Positions 50,920 through 59,301 of a DNA stretch of 64,000 nucleotides are shown here, piece after piece (position 1 is the first letter of the stretch; each line of letters starts with the position of its first letter). Under the pieces are notes generated by a model, which saw only the letters and a list, made by a program, of their open reading frames with translations, was not told the DNA's origin and made no database searches. Source of the DNA: Paracidovorax wautersii (lineage in GTDB: Bacteria; Pseudomonadota; Gammaproteobacteria; Burkholderiales; Burkholderiaceae_C); the NCBI RefSeq assembly GCF_900113035.1, contig NZ_FONX01000005.1, positions 124,001-188,000 of the forward strand, in the 5' to 3' direction. The translations under genes and the position numbers were made by a program.

Positions 50920-53055
50920 ATGAAATCCTCCCAATCCACCTTCTCGGGCTCTTCGCGCCACTTCCAGGCCCTGCATCCGCTCGCCTGCGCCGTGCTGGTG
51001 CTGGTCGCCTGCCAGGCCCGTGCACAGACGGCGCCTGCCGCCGCCCCGTCGGCCCGGCTGTCCGAAGTGACCGTCACCGGCAACCCGCTGGGCTCCGACA
51101 CGGTGGTGACGCCCGCGGCCCAGCTGTCGGGCGACGACCTCACGCTGCGCACCGAATCCACGCTGGGCCAGACGCTGGACGGCCTGCCCGGCGTGAGCAG
51201 CACCTATTTCGGCCCCAACGCCAGCCGGCCCATCATCCGCGGCCTGGACGGCGACCGCATCCGCGTGCTGCAGAACAGCGGCGCCACGCTGGACGCCTCG
51301 GCCCTGAGCTTCGACCATGCCGTGCCCACCGAGGCCCTGAGCACCGAGCGCATCGAAGTGCTGCGCGGCCCGGCTGCGCTGCTCTATGGCGGCAGCGCCG
51401 TGGGCGGCGTGGTGAACGTGATCGACAACCGCATCCCGCGTGAGCCGCTGAACGGCATCGACGGCAAGGTCGAGGCTTCGGGCGCCACCGGCAACGGCGA
51501 GCGCTCCGGCGCCGCGATGGTGGAAGGCGGCAACGACCGCTTCGCCGTGCATGCCGACGTGTTCGACCGCAACACCGACGACGTGCGCGTGCCCAAGGAC
51601 CTGGACTGCACCAAGCCCGGCTCGCCCGCCCAGGCGCGCCGCATCTGCAACTCCGCCAGCCACACGCGCGGCGGTGCCGTGGGCGGCACGGCCTTCTTCG
51701 ACCGCGGCTACCTGGGCCTGTCGGCCAGCACCTACCGCAGCGACTACGGCACGGTGGCCGAGGACGACGTGACCATCGGCATGCGCTCCAACCGCTACGC
51801 GCTCGACGGCCTCTGGCGCTTCGACGGCGGCCCGCTGCAGAGCGTGCGCGTGCAGGCCAGCCACACCAACTACCGTCACACCGAATTCGAAGGCGGCGCA
51901 CCCGGCACCACCTTCCGCAACGCGGGCAACGACCTGCGCATCGAGGCGCGGCATGCCCCCATCGGCCCGCTGCAAGGCGTGATCGGCCTGCAGACCGAAG
52001 CCTCGCGCTTCTCCGCCGTGGGCGAGGAAGCCTTCGCGCCGCGCAGCCGCAGCCGCAGCACCGCGCTCTTCGTGCATGAAGAGCTGGGCACGAACTGGGG
52101 CAAGATGACCTTCGGCGCCCGCACCGAGCGCGACACGGTCGAGTCCTTCGGCATCGACGGCATGGACCGCTTCGCCACCGGCAAGCACGACTTCAACCCG
52201 TACAGCGCCGCCGTGGGCGCCCTGGTGAACCTCACGCCGGCCTGGCAGCTGACCTCCAACCTCTCCTATACGCAGCGCGCGCCCAAGGACTACGAGCTGT
52301 TCGCCAACGGCCCCCACGTGGCGACCGTGGCCTGGGAGACCGGCAACCCCAACCTGGGCCTGGAGAAATCCACCAGCCTGGACCTGGGCGCCGCCTGGAA
52401 GAGCGGCCCGCACCGCTTCGCCGTGACCGGCTTCGTGAGCCAGTTCTCCAACTACATCGGCCTCACGCCCACGGGCGTGTCGCGCGACGACGACGGCAAT
52501 GCCGTGCCGGTCGGCACCGCCGATTCCCTGCCCGAGTACCTCTACCAGGGCATGCGCGCACGCTTCTACGGCCTGGAAGCCAGCGGCAACGTGCGCCTGG
52601 TGGGTGACAGCGGCCTGGTGGCACCGTCGTCCAGCCTGCTGGGTGGCGGCTCCACGCTGGACCTGCAGATGCGCGGCGACCTGGTGCGCGCCAGCAACCG
52701 CGACACGGGCCAGCCGCTGCCGCGCATCTCGCCGCTGCGCCTGGGCAGCACGCTGCTGTGGGCCAGCGGCCCGTGGCGTGCCGGCCTGGGCTTCGACTTC
52801 CTCGCTGCCCAGAACCGCGTGCCCAACGACGGCACCCGCGCCACCAGCGCCTACACGCTGTGGAACGCCTCGCTGGGCTACCGCACGCAGTGGCAGTTCG
52901 GCGCGACCCGCAGCAATGTGCTGTGGTATGCCCGCCTGGACAACATCACCGACAAGCTGGCCTACAGCCCCACGTCTATCCTGACGACCACCGCCTACCC
53001 CAAGGCACCGCTGCCGGGCCGCAGCCTGAAGGTGGGCGTGAAGGTGGACTTCTGA
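50920..53055 (+). CDS. ZnuD-like TonB-dependent outer-membrane receptor
   Basis: 711 residues from ATG 50920. Signal peptide PLACAVLVLVACQARA, then plug domain (about 50-170: LSEVTVTGNPLG, TLGQTLDGLPGVSSTYFGPN, SRPIIRGLDGDRIRVL, ERIEVLRGPAALLYG) and a 22-strand barrel ending GRSLKVGVKVDF with the terminal Phe. The family is ZnuD-type zinc or zinc-complex receptors: extended extracellular loop with a Cys pair (DLDCTKPGSP ... ARRICNSASH), and context under a Zur box. It is last in the operon; a clear terminator follows. Confidence 0.87.
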   Translation: MKSSQSTFSGSSRHFQALHPLACAVLVLVACQARAQTAPAAAPSARLSEVTVTGNPLGSDTVVTPAAQLSGDDLTLRTESTLGQTLDGLPGVSSTYFGPNASRPIIRGLDGDRIRVLQNSGATLDASALSFDHAVPTEALSTERIEVLRGPAALLYGGSAVGGVVNVIDNRIPREPLNGIDGKVEASGATGNGERSGAAMVEGGNDRFAVHADVFDRNTDDVRVPKDLDCTKPGSPAQARRICNSASHTRGGAVGGTAFFDRGYLGLSASTYRSDYGTVAEDDVTIGMRSNRYALDGLWRFDGGPLQSVRVQASHTNYRHTEFEGGAPGTTFRNAGNDLRIEARHAPIGPLQGVIGLQTEASRFSAVGEEAFAPRSRSRSTALFVHEELGTNWGKMTFGARTERDTVESFGIDGMDRFATGKHDFNPYSAAVGALVNLTPAWQLTSNLSYTQRAPKDYELFANGPHVATVAWETGNPNLGLEKSTSLDLGAAWKSGPHRFAVTGFVSQFSNYIGLTPTGVSRDDDGNAVPVGTADSLPEYLYQGMRARFYGLEASGNVRLVGDSGLVAPSSSLLGGGSTLDLQMRGDLVRASNRDTGQPLPRISPLRLGSTLLWASGPWRAGLGFDFLAAQNRVPNDGTRATSAYTLWNASLGYRTQWQFGATRSNVLWYARLDNITDKLAYSPTSILTTTAYPKAPLPGRSLKVGVKVDF

Positions 53056-53106
53056 TGTGAAGCACGGGCGGGCTTGCTGCTCCCGCCCGGCCACATCCGC
53101 CATTCC

Positions 53107-53131
53107 ACGGGGGCCGCAAGGCCCCCGTTTT
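53107..53131. terminator. Terminator at the end of the zinc operon
   Basis: Stem ACGGGGGCC / GGCCCCCGT with loop GCAA followed by TTTT, 50 bp after the receptor stop. It may also serve the convergent FecA-like gene. Confidence 0.88.
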
Positions 53132-53176
53132 CGCTTGCCGTGAATGCCCGTCCGTCCAACCCGTTCGGGCTGCGAT

Positions 53177-55663
53177 CTACCAGCGGTGCGTGTAGCTGGC
53201 CGTAAGCACGGTGCCCGCTGCCGGCAGGCGGCTGTTGTTGCTTCCGCTGCGCATCAGCTGGCTGTAGAGCGGCAGGTAGTAGCGGTTGAACAGATTCTGC
53301 ACGCCGACGTTGACGGTGTTCTTTTCGTCGATGGCGTAGCGCCCCAGCAGGTCCACCGTGTAGTAGCTGCGCACGTCGGCGCGGGCGAACTGGGTGCGGC
53401 CGTCGGCCAGCCGGTAGTCGCGCGCGCCGAACCACGTGAGCTGCGCGCGCAGGCTCCAGCGCTGCCCGGGCTGGTACTGCACATAGGCGGTGATCTTCAG
53501 CGGCGGGATGCGGTAGCCCGTCATGGGCTGCTCGACCGTGCCGCCCTGCGGGGTCTCGCGGCCCTGCATCCAGGTCAGCGTGCCGCCGCCGCTCCAGTGG
53601 CGGCCGTAGTGGTCCACCGTGGCTTCCACGCCGCGGATGCGCTCGCGCGTGCGCTGCAGGCGCAGCCCGTTGTTGAAGGACTGGATGGCGCCCAGGTCGG
53701 AGCGCGAATGGAACACCGCCAGCGTGGCCAGCGTGTCGCCAAAGGCGCCGCGCCAGCCGGCTTCGTAGTTGTCTGTCTTGACGGGCTCCAGCTCGGACGC
53801 GTTGATGTCGAAGGAGGCCCCCGCATTGCGCAGCTGCAGGCCCACGTCGGGCAGATCGAAGCCCTGGCTGAACGAGGTGTAGAACTCGTGGTCCGGCACC
53901 GGCTTGAACGACAGGCCTGCGTTGTAGAGCGTGGCGTCGTAGCTCACCCGGCCACCGCGCACCGTGGCGGGCCGGGCCACGCGCGACTGCGACAGCGGCC
54001 GGAAGTCGTCGAAGCTCGCCTGGGCGCGCTCGTAGCGCAGGCCGCCTTCGGCCGACCAGCGGCTGTCGAAGCGGTGCTGCAGTTGCGCGAAGGCGCCGGC
54101 GCTGCGCGTGGTGGTCCAGGGCAGGTAGGTCAGCTCGCCTATGGGGCGGAAGACCAGTCCCCGGCTGGCGTCGTAGAGCGCTGGGTCGAACACCGTGAGC
54201 GGCATGTCGCTGCGCTCCTGGATGTAGTCGGCGCCCCAGACCAGGCGCGAGTCCTTGGCAGTGCCCAGGGGCGTTTCCACCGTGAGCCGCCCGCCGAACA
54301 CCTTGTTGTTCTGCGCGACCTGGTCCACCTGGTTGCCCCGGTTGGTGTTGGCGCGCGAATCGAAGGGCGCGAAGCGGGTGAAGTTGTCGCGTCCGTAGAG
54401 CAGGGCGGACAGATTGCTGCCGGCCAGGTCCTTGTGCTCGTAGCTGGCGCTGAGCATGGTGTTGTCGATCTGGTTCTGCTCGGCCAGCTGGAGGCCGCGC
54501 ACGGCCCGCGCCGCCACGCTGCCCGGCGGCGCGGCGTTCACCGAAGGGTCGCTCGCGTAGTCCGAATGCTGGCGCGCCCGCAGATGGCTGGCGGCCAGCT
54601 GCAGGCGCTGGTTGCCGTCGATGCGAAAGCCCAGCTTGCCGCCCAGGCTGTAGGTGTTGGAATCCATCAGATCGCCCTGGCTTACGTCGGGCGCGATGCG
54701 GTCGCCGTGGCCGTCGTAGCCGCTGGGGGTGCGGCGGGCGGAGATGTCCAGCTCGTAGTCGATGGCGTCCTTGCTGCCCGACACGAACTGCTGCACCTGG
54801 CCGCCCAGGCCGTCGCGGTGCAGGCCGGAGAGCGCCGTTTCTGCGCCGACGGTGGTCTGCACGATCTTTTCGCCGTTGGCCGGCCGCGTCGTCACCGAGA
54901 CGATGCCGCCCGTGGCGCCGCTGCCGTAGATGGCATTGCTGCCGCGCAGCACCTCCACGCGCTCGATGCGGCCGGGATCGATGTTGACCAGGTTACGGGC
55001 AGTGTCGCGGTTGGTGTTGAGCGGAATGCCGTCCACCAGCACCAGCACGTTGCGCCCGCGCAGGGTCTGGCCGAAATCGGTGAGCGAGCGGCTGGAGTCC
55101 GACATGCCGGGCACGCTCTTGGCCAGCATGCCGCCCAGGTTGGCCGAGGTGGCGCGCAGCACGTCGAGTTCCTGCCCCTCGATCACCGTGACCTGGCGCG
55201 TGGGCTGCATCAGCGAGCCGCCGCCCAGGCGCTGGTCGTTCACCACCACGGTGGACAGCGTGGCCGCCTCGCCCGGGGCCGCACCCGCCGCCGGGGAGCG
55301 CATGACCGGTTCGCGCGCCACGGCGTCGGCGCGCACGCGCAGCCCTGCGGGCGTGTCGTCGAAGGCCAGGCCCGAGCCAGCCAGCGCCTGCTGCAGCGCC
55401 TGGGCCGCCGTCATCGCCCCCCGCACGGGCAGCGCCTGCCGGCCGGCCAGCAGGGCGGGGTCGGCCGTGATGGTGCGGCCTGCGGCCTGGCCGATGCGGG
55501 TCAGCGTGGCGGCCAGCGGCCCGGCCGGAATGTCGAAGGCGGCGACGGCCTGGCCCGGGGCGATGGCGGAGCCCTGGGCCAGGGCCAGGGGCGCGGCGCT
55601 GCACAGCAGGGCGGCCAGTGCCAGCGGATGCAGCAGTGGGGCCGGGGAGAGAGGTGAAGGCAT
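53177..55663 (-). CDS. FecA-type TonB-dependent siderophore receptor with STN signalling domain
   Basis: 828 residues. Signal peptide (LLHPLALAALLCSAAPLALA), an STN/secretin-N signalling domain (about 35-115: AFDIPAGPLAATLTRIGQAA ... LAGSGLAFDD), TonB box and plug (TLSTVVVNDQRLGG, SLTDFGQTLRGRNVLVLVDG, ERVEVLRGSNAIYGSGATGG) and a barrel ending in TASYTHRW with terminal Trp. The STN domain means it activates a FecI/FecR pair, which lies immediately upstream on the same strand. The ferric ligand is not identifiable from sequence. Confidence 0.92.
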   Translation of the reverse strand: MPSPLSPAPLLHPLALAALLCSAAPLALAQGSAIAPGQAVAAFDIPAGPLAATLTRIGQAAGRTITADPALLAGRQALPVRGAMTAAQALQQALAGSGLAFDDTPAGLRVRADAVAREPVMRSPAAGAAPGEAATLSTVVVNDQRLGGGSLMQPTRQVTVIEGQELDVLRATSANLGGMLAKSVPGMSDSSRSLTDFGQTLRGRNVLVLVDGIPLNTNRDTARNLVNIDPGRIERVEVLRGSNAIYGSGATGGIVSVTTRPANGEKIVQTTVGAETALSGLHRDGLGGQVQQFVSGSKDAIDYELDISARRTPSGYDGHGDRIAPDVSQGDLMDSNTYSLGGKLGFRIDGNQRLQLAASHLRARQHSDYASDPSVNAAPPGSVAARAVRGLQLAEQNQIDNTMLSASYEHKDLAGSNLSALLYGRDNFTRFAPFDSRANTNRGNQVDQVAQNNKVFGGRLTVETPLGTAKDSRLVWGADYIQERSDMPLTVFDPALYDASRGLVFRPIGELTYLPWTTTRSAGAFAQLQHRFDSRWSAEGGLRYERAQASFDDFRPLSQSRVARPATVRGGRVSYDATLYNAGLSFKPVPDHEFYTSFSQGFDLPDVGLQLRNAGASFDINASELEPVKTDNYEAGWRGAFGDTLATLAVFHSRSDLGAIQSFNNGLRLQRTRERIRGVEATVDHYGRHWSGGGTLTWMQGRETPQGGTVEQPMTGYRIPPLKITAYVQYQPGQRWSLRAQLTWFGARDYRLADGRTQFARADVRSYYTVDLLGRYAIDEKNTVNVGVQNLFNRYYLPLYSQLMRSGSNNSRLPAAGTVLTASYTHRW

Positions 55664-55726
55664 GGACGGGTTTCCTTTCTTTCGCTGGGTTGTCGCAACC
55701 CTTGTGGCGCGAGAGCGGAAAACCCC

Positions 55727-56701
55727 TCAGGAATCTTTCTCGATGGAGACCAGCCAGGGGCCGAAGCGGCGTACCGCCACGGGCAGGGCCTGAGCCAGCG
55801 CGGCCAGGACTTCGTCGATCTGCAGCCGGAAGATGCCGAACACACGCAGGCCCGCAGCGGCCGGGTCCAGGCGGATGTGGCCGGCGAAGTAGGGGCGGAC
55901 GGAGTCCACCACGTCGGCCAGCGTCCAGTCGTCGGCGGCCAGCATGCCGTCGCGCCAGGCCGCGCGGTCGGCGGGCCGGCCAGGCAGAGGCCGCCACAGA
56001 CCGGCGGCCGTGGCGAGCAGGCCTTCACCGGGCGCGAGCCGCCGGGTGAGGCCATCGGCGGCCGTGAGCAGGGCGCTGCCTTCGAGCGCGACGACCTCCG
56101 TGGCGCCCGGGTGCACCCGGCACATCAGGCTGGCCTGGTCCAGCACGGCCTGCAGCTGCGGGGCGACGACGGTGAGAGGGCCAGCGCCCGCCGCCGTGTT
56201 CGTGGCGATCAGCGCGCCGGCCCGCAGCAGCAGGCGGGAGCCGTCCCGGTCGATCGCCGACCGGGCATCCAGCAGCACGCTGGCGCCCTGCGTCAGGGCC
56301 AGGCTGCGGCGCTCGCCCGTGCCCGTGCGCAGGTCGGCGGCGATCTGCGCCAGCGGCGCCTGCCGGTCGGCCAGCCAGGCCACGGCGCCGCCCACCCCCG
56401 CCACGGCCAGCGTTCCGCGCAGCAGGGAGCGGCGGCGGGCGGTGCTCAGCAGCGCCTGCCGCGCGGCCAGGGCATGGCTGGCGCCGGCCTGGCCGCCCTG
56501 GGCGCGCAGGCCTTGCAGCGCCGCGATCGGCTCCTGCAGCGCGCCGGCCACGCGGCTCCAGGCCTGGCGGTGCTGCGGCGTCTCGGCCAGCCAGCGCTCG
56601 AAGGCGGCCTGCTGCGCGGCATCCAGCGGGGCGGATTCCTGGCTCACCTTCCAGGCGACGGCGGTGCGCAGCGCCGCGTCCTGCAAAGCTGCGTCGCTCA
56701 T
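55727..56701 (-). CDS. fecR: FecR-type anti-sigma factor / signal transducer
   Basis: 324 residues. N-terminal DUF4880/anti-sigma segment (AAFERWLAETPQHRQAWSRV), a membrane helix (about 95-112, LLRGTLAVAGVGGAVAWLAD), FecR periplasmic domain (ADLRTGTGERRSLALTQGAS, VLLDARSAIDRD) and a C-terminal STN-contacting region (LADVVDSVRPYFAGHIRLDP). It receives the signal from the receptor's STN domain and releases the FecI sigma factor. The gene overlaps fecI by 4 bp and is 63 bp before the receptor gene. Confidence 0.92.
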   Translation of the reverse strand: MSDAALQDAALRTAVAWKVSQESAPLDAAQQAAFERWLAETPQHRQAWSRVAGALQEPIAALQGLRAQGGQAGASHALAARQALLSTARRRSLLRGTLAVAGVGGAVAWLADRQAPLAQIAADLRTGTGERRSLALTQGASVLLDARSAIDRDGSRLLLRAGALIATNTAAGAGPLTVVAPQLQAVLDQASLMCRVHPGATEVVALEGSALLTAADGLTRRLAPGEGLLATAAGLWRPLPGRPADRAAWRDGMLAADDWTLADVVDSVRPYFAGHIRLDPAAAGLRVFGIFRLQIDEVLAALAQALPVAVRRFGPWLVSIEKDS

Positions 56702-57198
56702 GGGGCGTAGCGCAGGCAGTGCAGCAGGGCGCGCTGCATGTGGCGTTCCACCGTGGCCAGCGACACGCCCAACTGCCGGGCGATGTCGGGATAGGTCAGG
56801 CCGTCCAGCCGCGAGAGCAGGAAGGCGGCCTTGACCGGCGCGGGCAGGGCGCCCAGCGCGCGGTCGATGTGCTGGATGGCGTCCAGCATCAGCGCGTGCT
56901 CCTCGGGCGAGAGGGCCAGCGCCTGGGGCATGTGGCGCAGGGTGTCCAGATAGGCCTGTTCCAGGTCGCGGCGACGCCAGAGGCCGAACAGCACGCGCTT
57001 GGCCAGGGTGGTCAGGAAGGCGCGCGGCTCCCGGATGTCGCTGCGGCCGCCGTCCTCGGCTACGCGCAGAAAGGTTTCGGCCGCCACGTCGTCCGCATCG
57101 CTGGCATTGGCCAGTCTGCGCCGCAGCCGGCCGTGCAGCCAGCCGTGGTGCTCGCGGAACATCGCTTCCATCTGGTCTCGGAACGTGGCGGATGGCAT
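56698..57198 (-). CDS. fecI: FecI-type ECF sigma factor
   Basis: 166 residues from ATG 57198 (MPSATFRDQ). Sigma2 region (FREHHGWLHGRLRRRLANAS, DADDVAAETFLRVAEDGG) and sigma4 region (LPAPVKAAFLLSRLDGLTYPD, IARQLGVSLATVERHMQRAL). It is the iron-starvation sigma factor that transcribes the fecA-like receptor gene. A weak Fur-box-like sequence lies about 46-64 bp upstream. Confidence 0.92.
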   Translation of the reverse strand: MPSATFRDQMEAMFREHHGWLHGRLRRRLANASDADDVAAETFLRVAEDGGRSDIREPRAFLTTLAKRVLFGLWRRRDLEQAYLDTLRHMPQALALSPEEHALMLDAIQHIDRALGALPAPVKAAFLLSRLDGLTYPDIARQLGVSLATVERHMQRALLHCLRYAP

Positions 57199-57243
57199 CG
57201 TTGGAAAAAGGGGGAGGCGTGTGCAGGTGAAAAACACAGCATT

Positions 57244-57262
57244 CTAAATAGGAACCATTATC
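57244..57262 (-). promoter_or_regulatory. Fur-box candidate upstream of fecI
   Basis: On the minus strand GATAATGGTTCCTATTTAG agrees with the 19-bp Fur consensus at 11 positions, including the complete left half GATAATG. A role in iron repression of fecI is suggested by position. Confidence 0.45.
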
Positions 57263-57314
57263 GAATGCGCTGGCGTACGTCCTTTCCTGCAGCCGGGGGC
57301 CGGGGCGGCGCGTC

Positions 57315-58223
57315 TCAGGCGGCTTCGGTGCCGCTGCGGTAATGCGCCACCAGCGCCTCGACCAGCTTCTCGGCATAGCCCGGCAGCCTGTCCCGGTCGC
57401 GCACCAGCACGTGGCGCTCGCGCACGCTCCAGGCATCGGTCAGTTCCACCAGCGCCAGGTGCGATGCGGCCTGGTGCCGCCGCGCCGCGCTCTCGGGCAC
57501 GATGCCCACGCCGACGCCCGAGCCGATCATGCGGCACATGGCCTCGAAGCTCGATACCTGGATGCGCAGCTTGAGCGGCCGGCCCAGCTGCGCGGTCATC
57601 TGGGCCAGAAAGGTCTGCAGGGTGCTGCCGGCGTGCAGGCCGACGTGGTCGTGCTGCAGCGTGTCGGCGAAGGCGATGCGGGGCAGGGCGGCCAGGGGGT
57701 GGCTGGCGGGCACGGCCAGCACCAGACGGTCGGTGCTGAAGTGGATGGCCTGCAGGCCCAGCGTGTCCACGGGGCCGGCGACGATGCCCACGTCCGCCCG
57801 GCCGTCCAGCACGCCGCGGGCGATCTCAGCGTTCGGTTTTTCCTGAAGGTCCACGTTCACGCGCGGGTGATCGGTCAGGAAGGCGGGCAGGATGTCCGGC
57901 AGGAAATCGGTCACCGCCGTGGTGTTGGCGAACACGCGCAGGTGGCCTCGCAGGCCGCCGCCGTATTCCTGCAGGTCGGTGCGCAGCTGCTCCACCTGCC
58001 GCAGCACGCCCCGTGCATGGTGCAGGAAGGCTTCGCCCGGCGGTGAGAGGCGCACGCCGCGCGCCTCGCGGTAGAGCAGGGGCAGGCCGGTCTGCGCTTC
58101 CAGGGCCTTGATGCGGGCGCTGGCCGCCGCGAGCGACAGGTGCTGGCGGCTCGCGGCGCGGGTCAGGCTGCCTTCGTCGGCGGCGTGGACGAAGAGGCGC
58201 AGGTCGGTCAGGTCGAAGTGCAT
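57315..58223 (-). CDS. LysR-family regulator of the itaconate-type operon
   Basis: 302 residues. N-terminal helix-turn-helix (about 3-62: DLRLFVHAADEGSLTRAASR, LAAASARIKALE) and a LysR substrate domain (about 90-295, with HPRVNVDLQEKPNAEIARGV and SGVGVGIVPESAARR). It is divergent from a catabolic operon, with a perfect dyad and T-N11-A motif between them. In Pseudomonas aeruginosa a LysR gene (PA0877) sits in the same place next to the itaconate genes, so an itaconate or itaconyl-CoA responsive activator is the best guess. Confidence 0.9.
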   Translation of the reverse strand: MHFDLTDLRLFVHAADEGSLTRAASRQHLSLAAASARIKALEAQTGLPLLYREARGVRLSPPGEAFLHHARGVLRQVEQLRTDLQEYGGGLRGHLRVFANTTAVTDFLPDILPAFLTDHPRVNVDLQEKPNAEIARGVLDGRADVGIVAGPVDTLGLQAIHFSTDRLVLAVPASHPLAALPRIAFADTLQHDHVGLHAGSTLQTFLAQMTAQLGRPLKLRIQVSSFEAMCRMIGSGVGVGIVPESAARRHQAASHLALVELTDAWSVRERHVLVRDRDRLPGYAEKLVEALVAHYRSGTEAA

Positions 58224-58244
58224 GGTCGGGGCTTGCCTGGCTGC

Positions 58245-58267
58245 AGCCTTCGGAAAAACCGAAGGCT
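58245..58267. promoter_or_regulatory. LysR-type operator
   Basis: Perfect dyad AGCCTTCGG / CCGAAGGCT with an AAAAA centre (23 bp), containing the T-N11-A motif TTCGGAAAAACCGAA. It lies 22 bp upstream of the LysR start in the 90-bp divergent promoter and fits both repression of lysR and activation of the operon. Confidence 0.75.
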
Positions 58268-58312
58268 TTGTTTGGAATTGCGTGATTGTGCGGCGGCCGG
58301 GCCGGGGAGACG

Positions 58313-59224
58313 ATGCAGCCCATGACGACTGCAAAAGACGCTCCCCAGACCCTCTCCCTGGACACGGCCGAGCTGGCCCGGCTGCAAGGCTGGCAGGGCC
58401 GCACCGAATCCCGCACCGACCTGATCGCCGCCGCCCCCGTGCGCGGCCTGGCCGCCACGCTGGACCGGGACGATCCCGATCCCGCCGCCGGCACGCCGCT
58501 GCCGCCGCTCTGGCACTGGGCCTTCTTCCTGCCCCATGCCCGGCAGAGCGCGCTGGGGCCGGACGGCCATCCGCAGCGCGGCGGCTTCCTGCCGCCCGTG
58601 CCGCTGCCGCGCCGCATGTGGGCCGGCGGGCGGCTGCGCTGGGAGGCCGGCAACCCGCTGCGCGTGGGCGACGAGGCGCGGCGCGATTCGCGCATCGTCT
58701 CCGTCACGCACAAGGCCGGGCGCACGGGCGATCTGGTGTTCGTGCTGGTCGAGCACCGCTATGCCAACGCTCGGGGCCTGGCCCTGGTGGAGGAGCACGA
58801 CATCGTCTATCGCGCCGCGCCCCGGCCCGGCGACGTGGCGCCGCCCCCGGTGGCCGCGGAGCGCGGCGCCGCATGGCAGCGCGAGGTGGTGCCGGACGAC
58901 GTGCTGCTGTTCCGCTATTCCGCGCTCACCTTCAACGGCCACCGCATCCACTACGACCGGCGCTACGTGACCGGCGTGGAGGGCTACCCGGGCCTCGTCG
59001 TCCACGGGCCGCTGATCGCCACGCTGCTGCTGGACCTGCTGCGCCGGCAGCTGCCCGGCGCCACGGTGGCCGGCTTCGCCTTCAAGGCCGTGCGGCCCAC
59101 GTTCGACCTGCACCCGTTTCGCCTGAACGGCCAGCCCAGCGCCGATGGCCGCAGCGTGCGCCTCTGGGCGCAGGACCACGAGGGCTGGCTGACCATGGAA
59201 GGCACGGCCACCCTGGCCGGCTGA
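58313..59224 (+). CDS. ich: Itaconyl-CoA hydratase-type (HTD2/MaoC-like) enzyme
   Basis: About 303 residues. The N-terminal half is a FAS1-like dehydratase domain; the C-terminal half is a MaoC/HTD2 hydratase with TFNGHRIHYDRRYVTGVEGY and GLVVHGPLIATLLLDLL, the His being catalytic in the family. Members include mesaconyl-C4-CoA hydratase and itaconyl-CoA hydratase. Position beside a CaiB CoA-transferase, an acyl-CoA dehydrogenase, an MmgE/PrpD protein and a CitE-type lyase favours itaconyl-CoA to (S)-citramalyl-CoA. ATG 58313 and 58322 are both possible starts; the GGGGAGA upstream fits the first better. Confidence 0.8.
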   Translation: MQPMTTAKDAPQTLSLDTAELARLQGWQGRTESRTDLIAAAPVRGLAATLDRDDPDPAAGTPLPPLWHWAFFLPHARQSALGPDGHPQRGGFLPPVPLPRRMWAGGRLRWEAGNPLRVGDEARRDSRIVSVTHKAGRTGDLVFVLVEHRYANARGLALVEEHDIVYRAAPRPGDVAPPPVAAERGAAWQREVVPDDVLLFRYSALTFNGHRIHYDRRYVTGVEGYPGLVVHGPLIATLLLDLLRRQLPGATVAGFAFKAVRPTFDLHPFRLNGQPSADGRSVRLWAQDHEGWLTMEGTATLAG

Positions 59225-59301
59225 CGGACCTGGAACCGCCCACGCCCAGCCACGGCAGCCTGCCCGCCACCCATTCCATTCATCTCCTCCTGCCCGCATC
59301 C

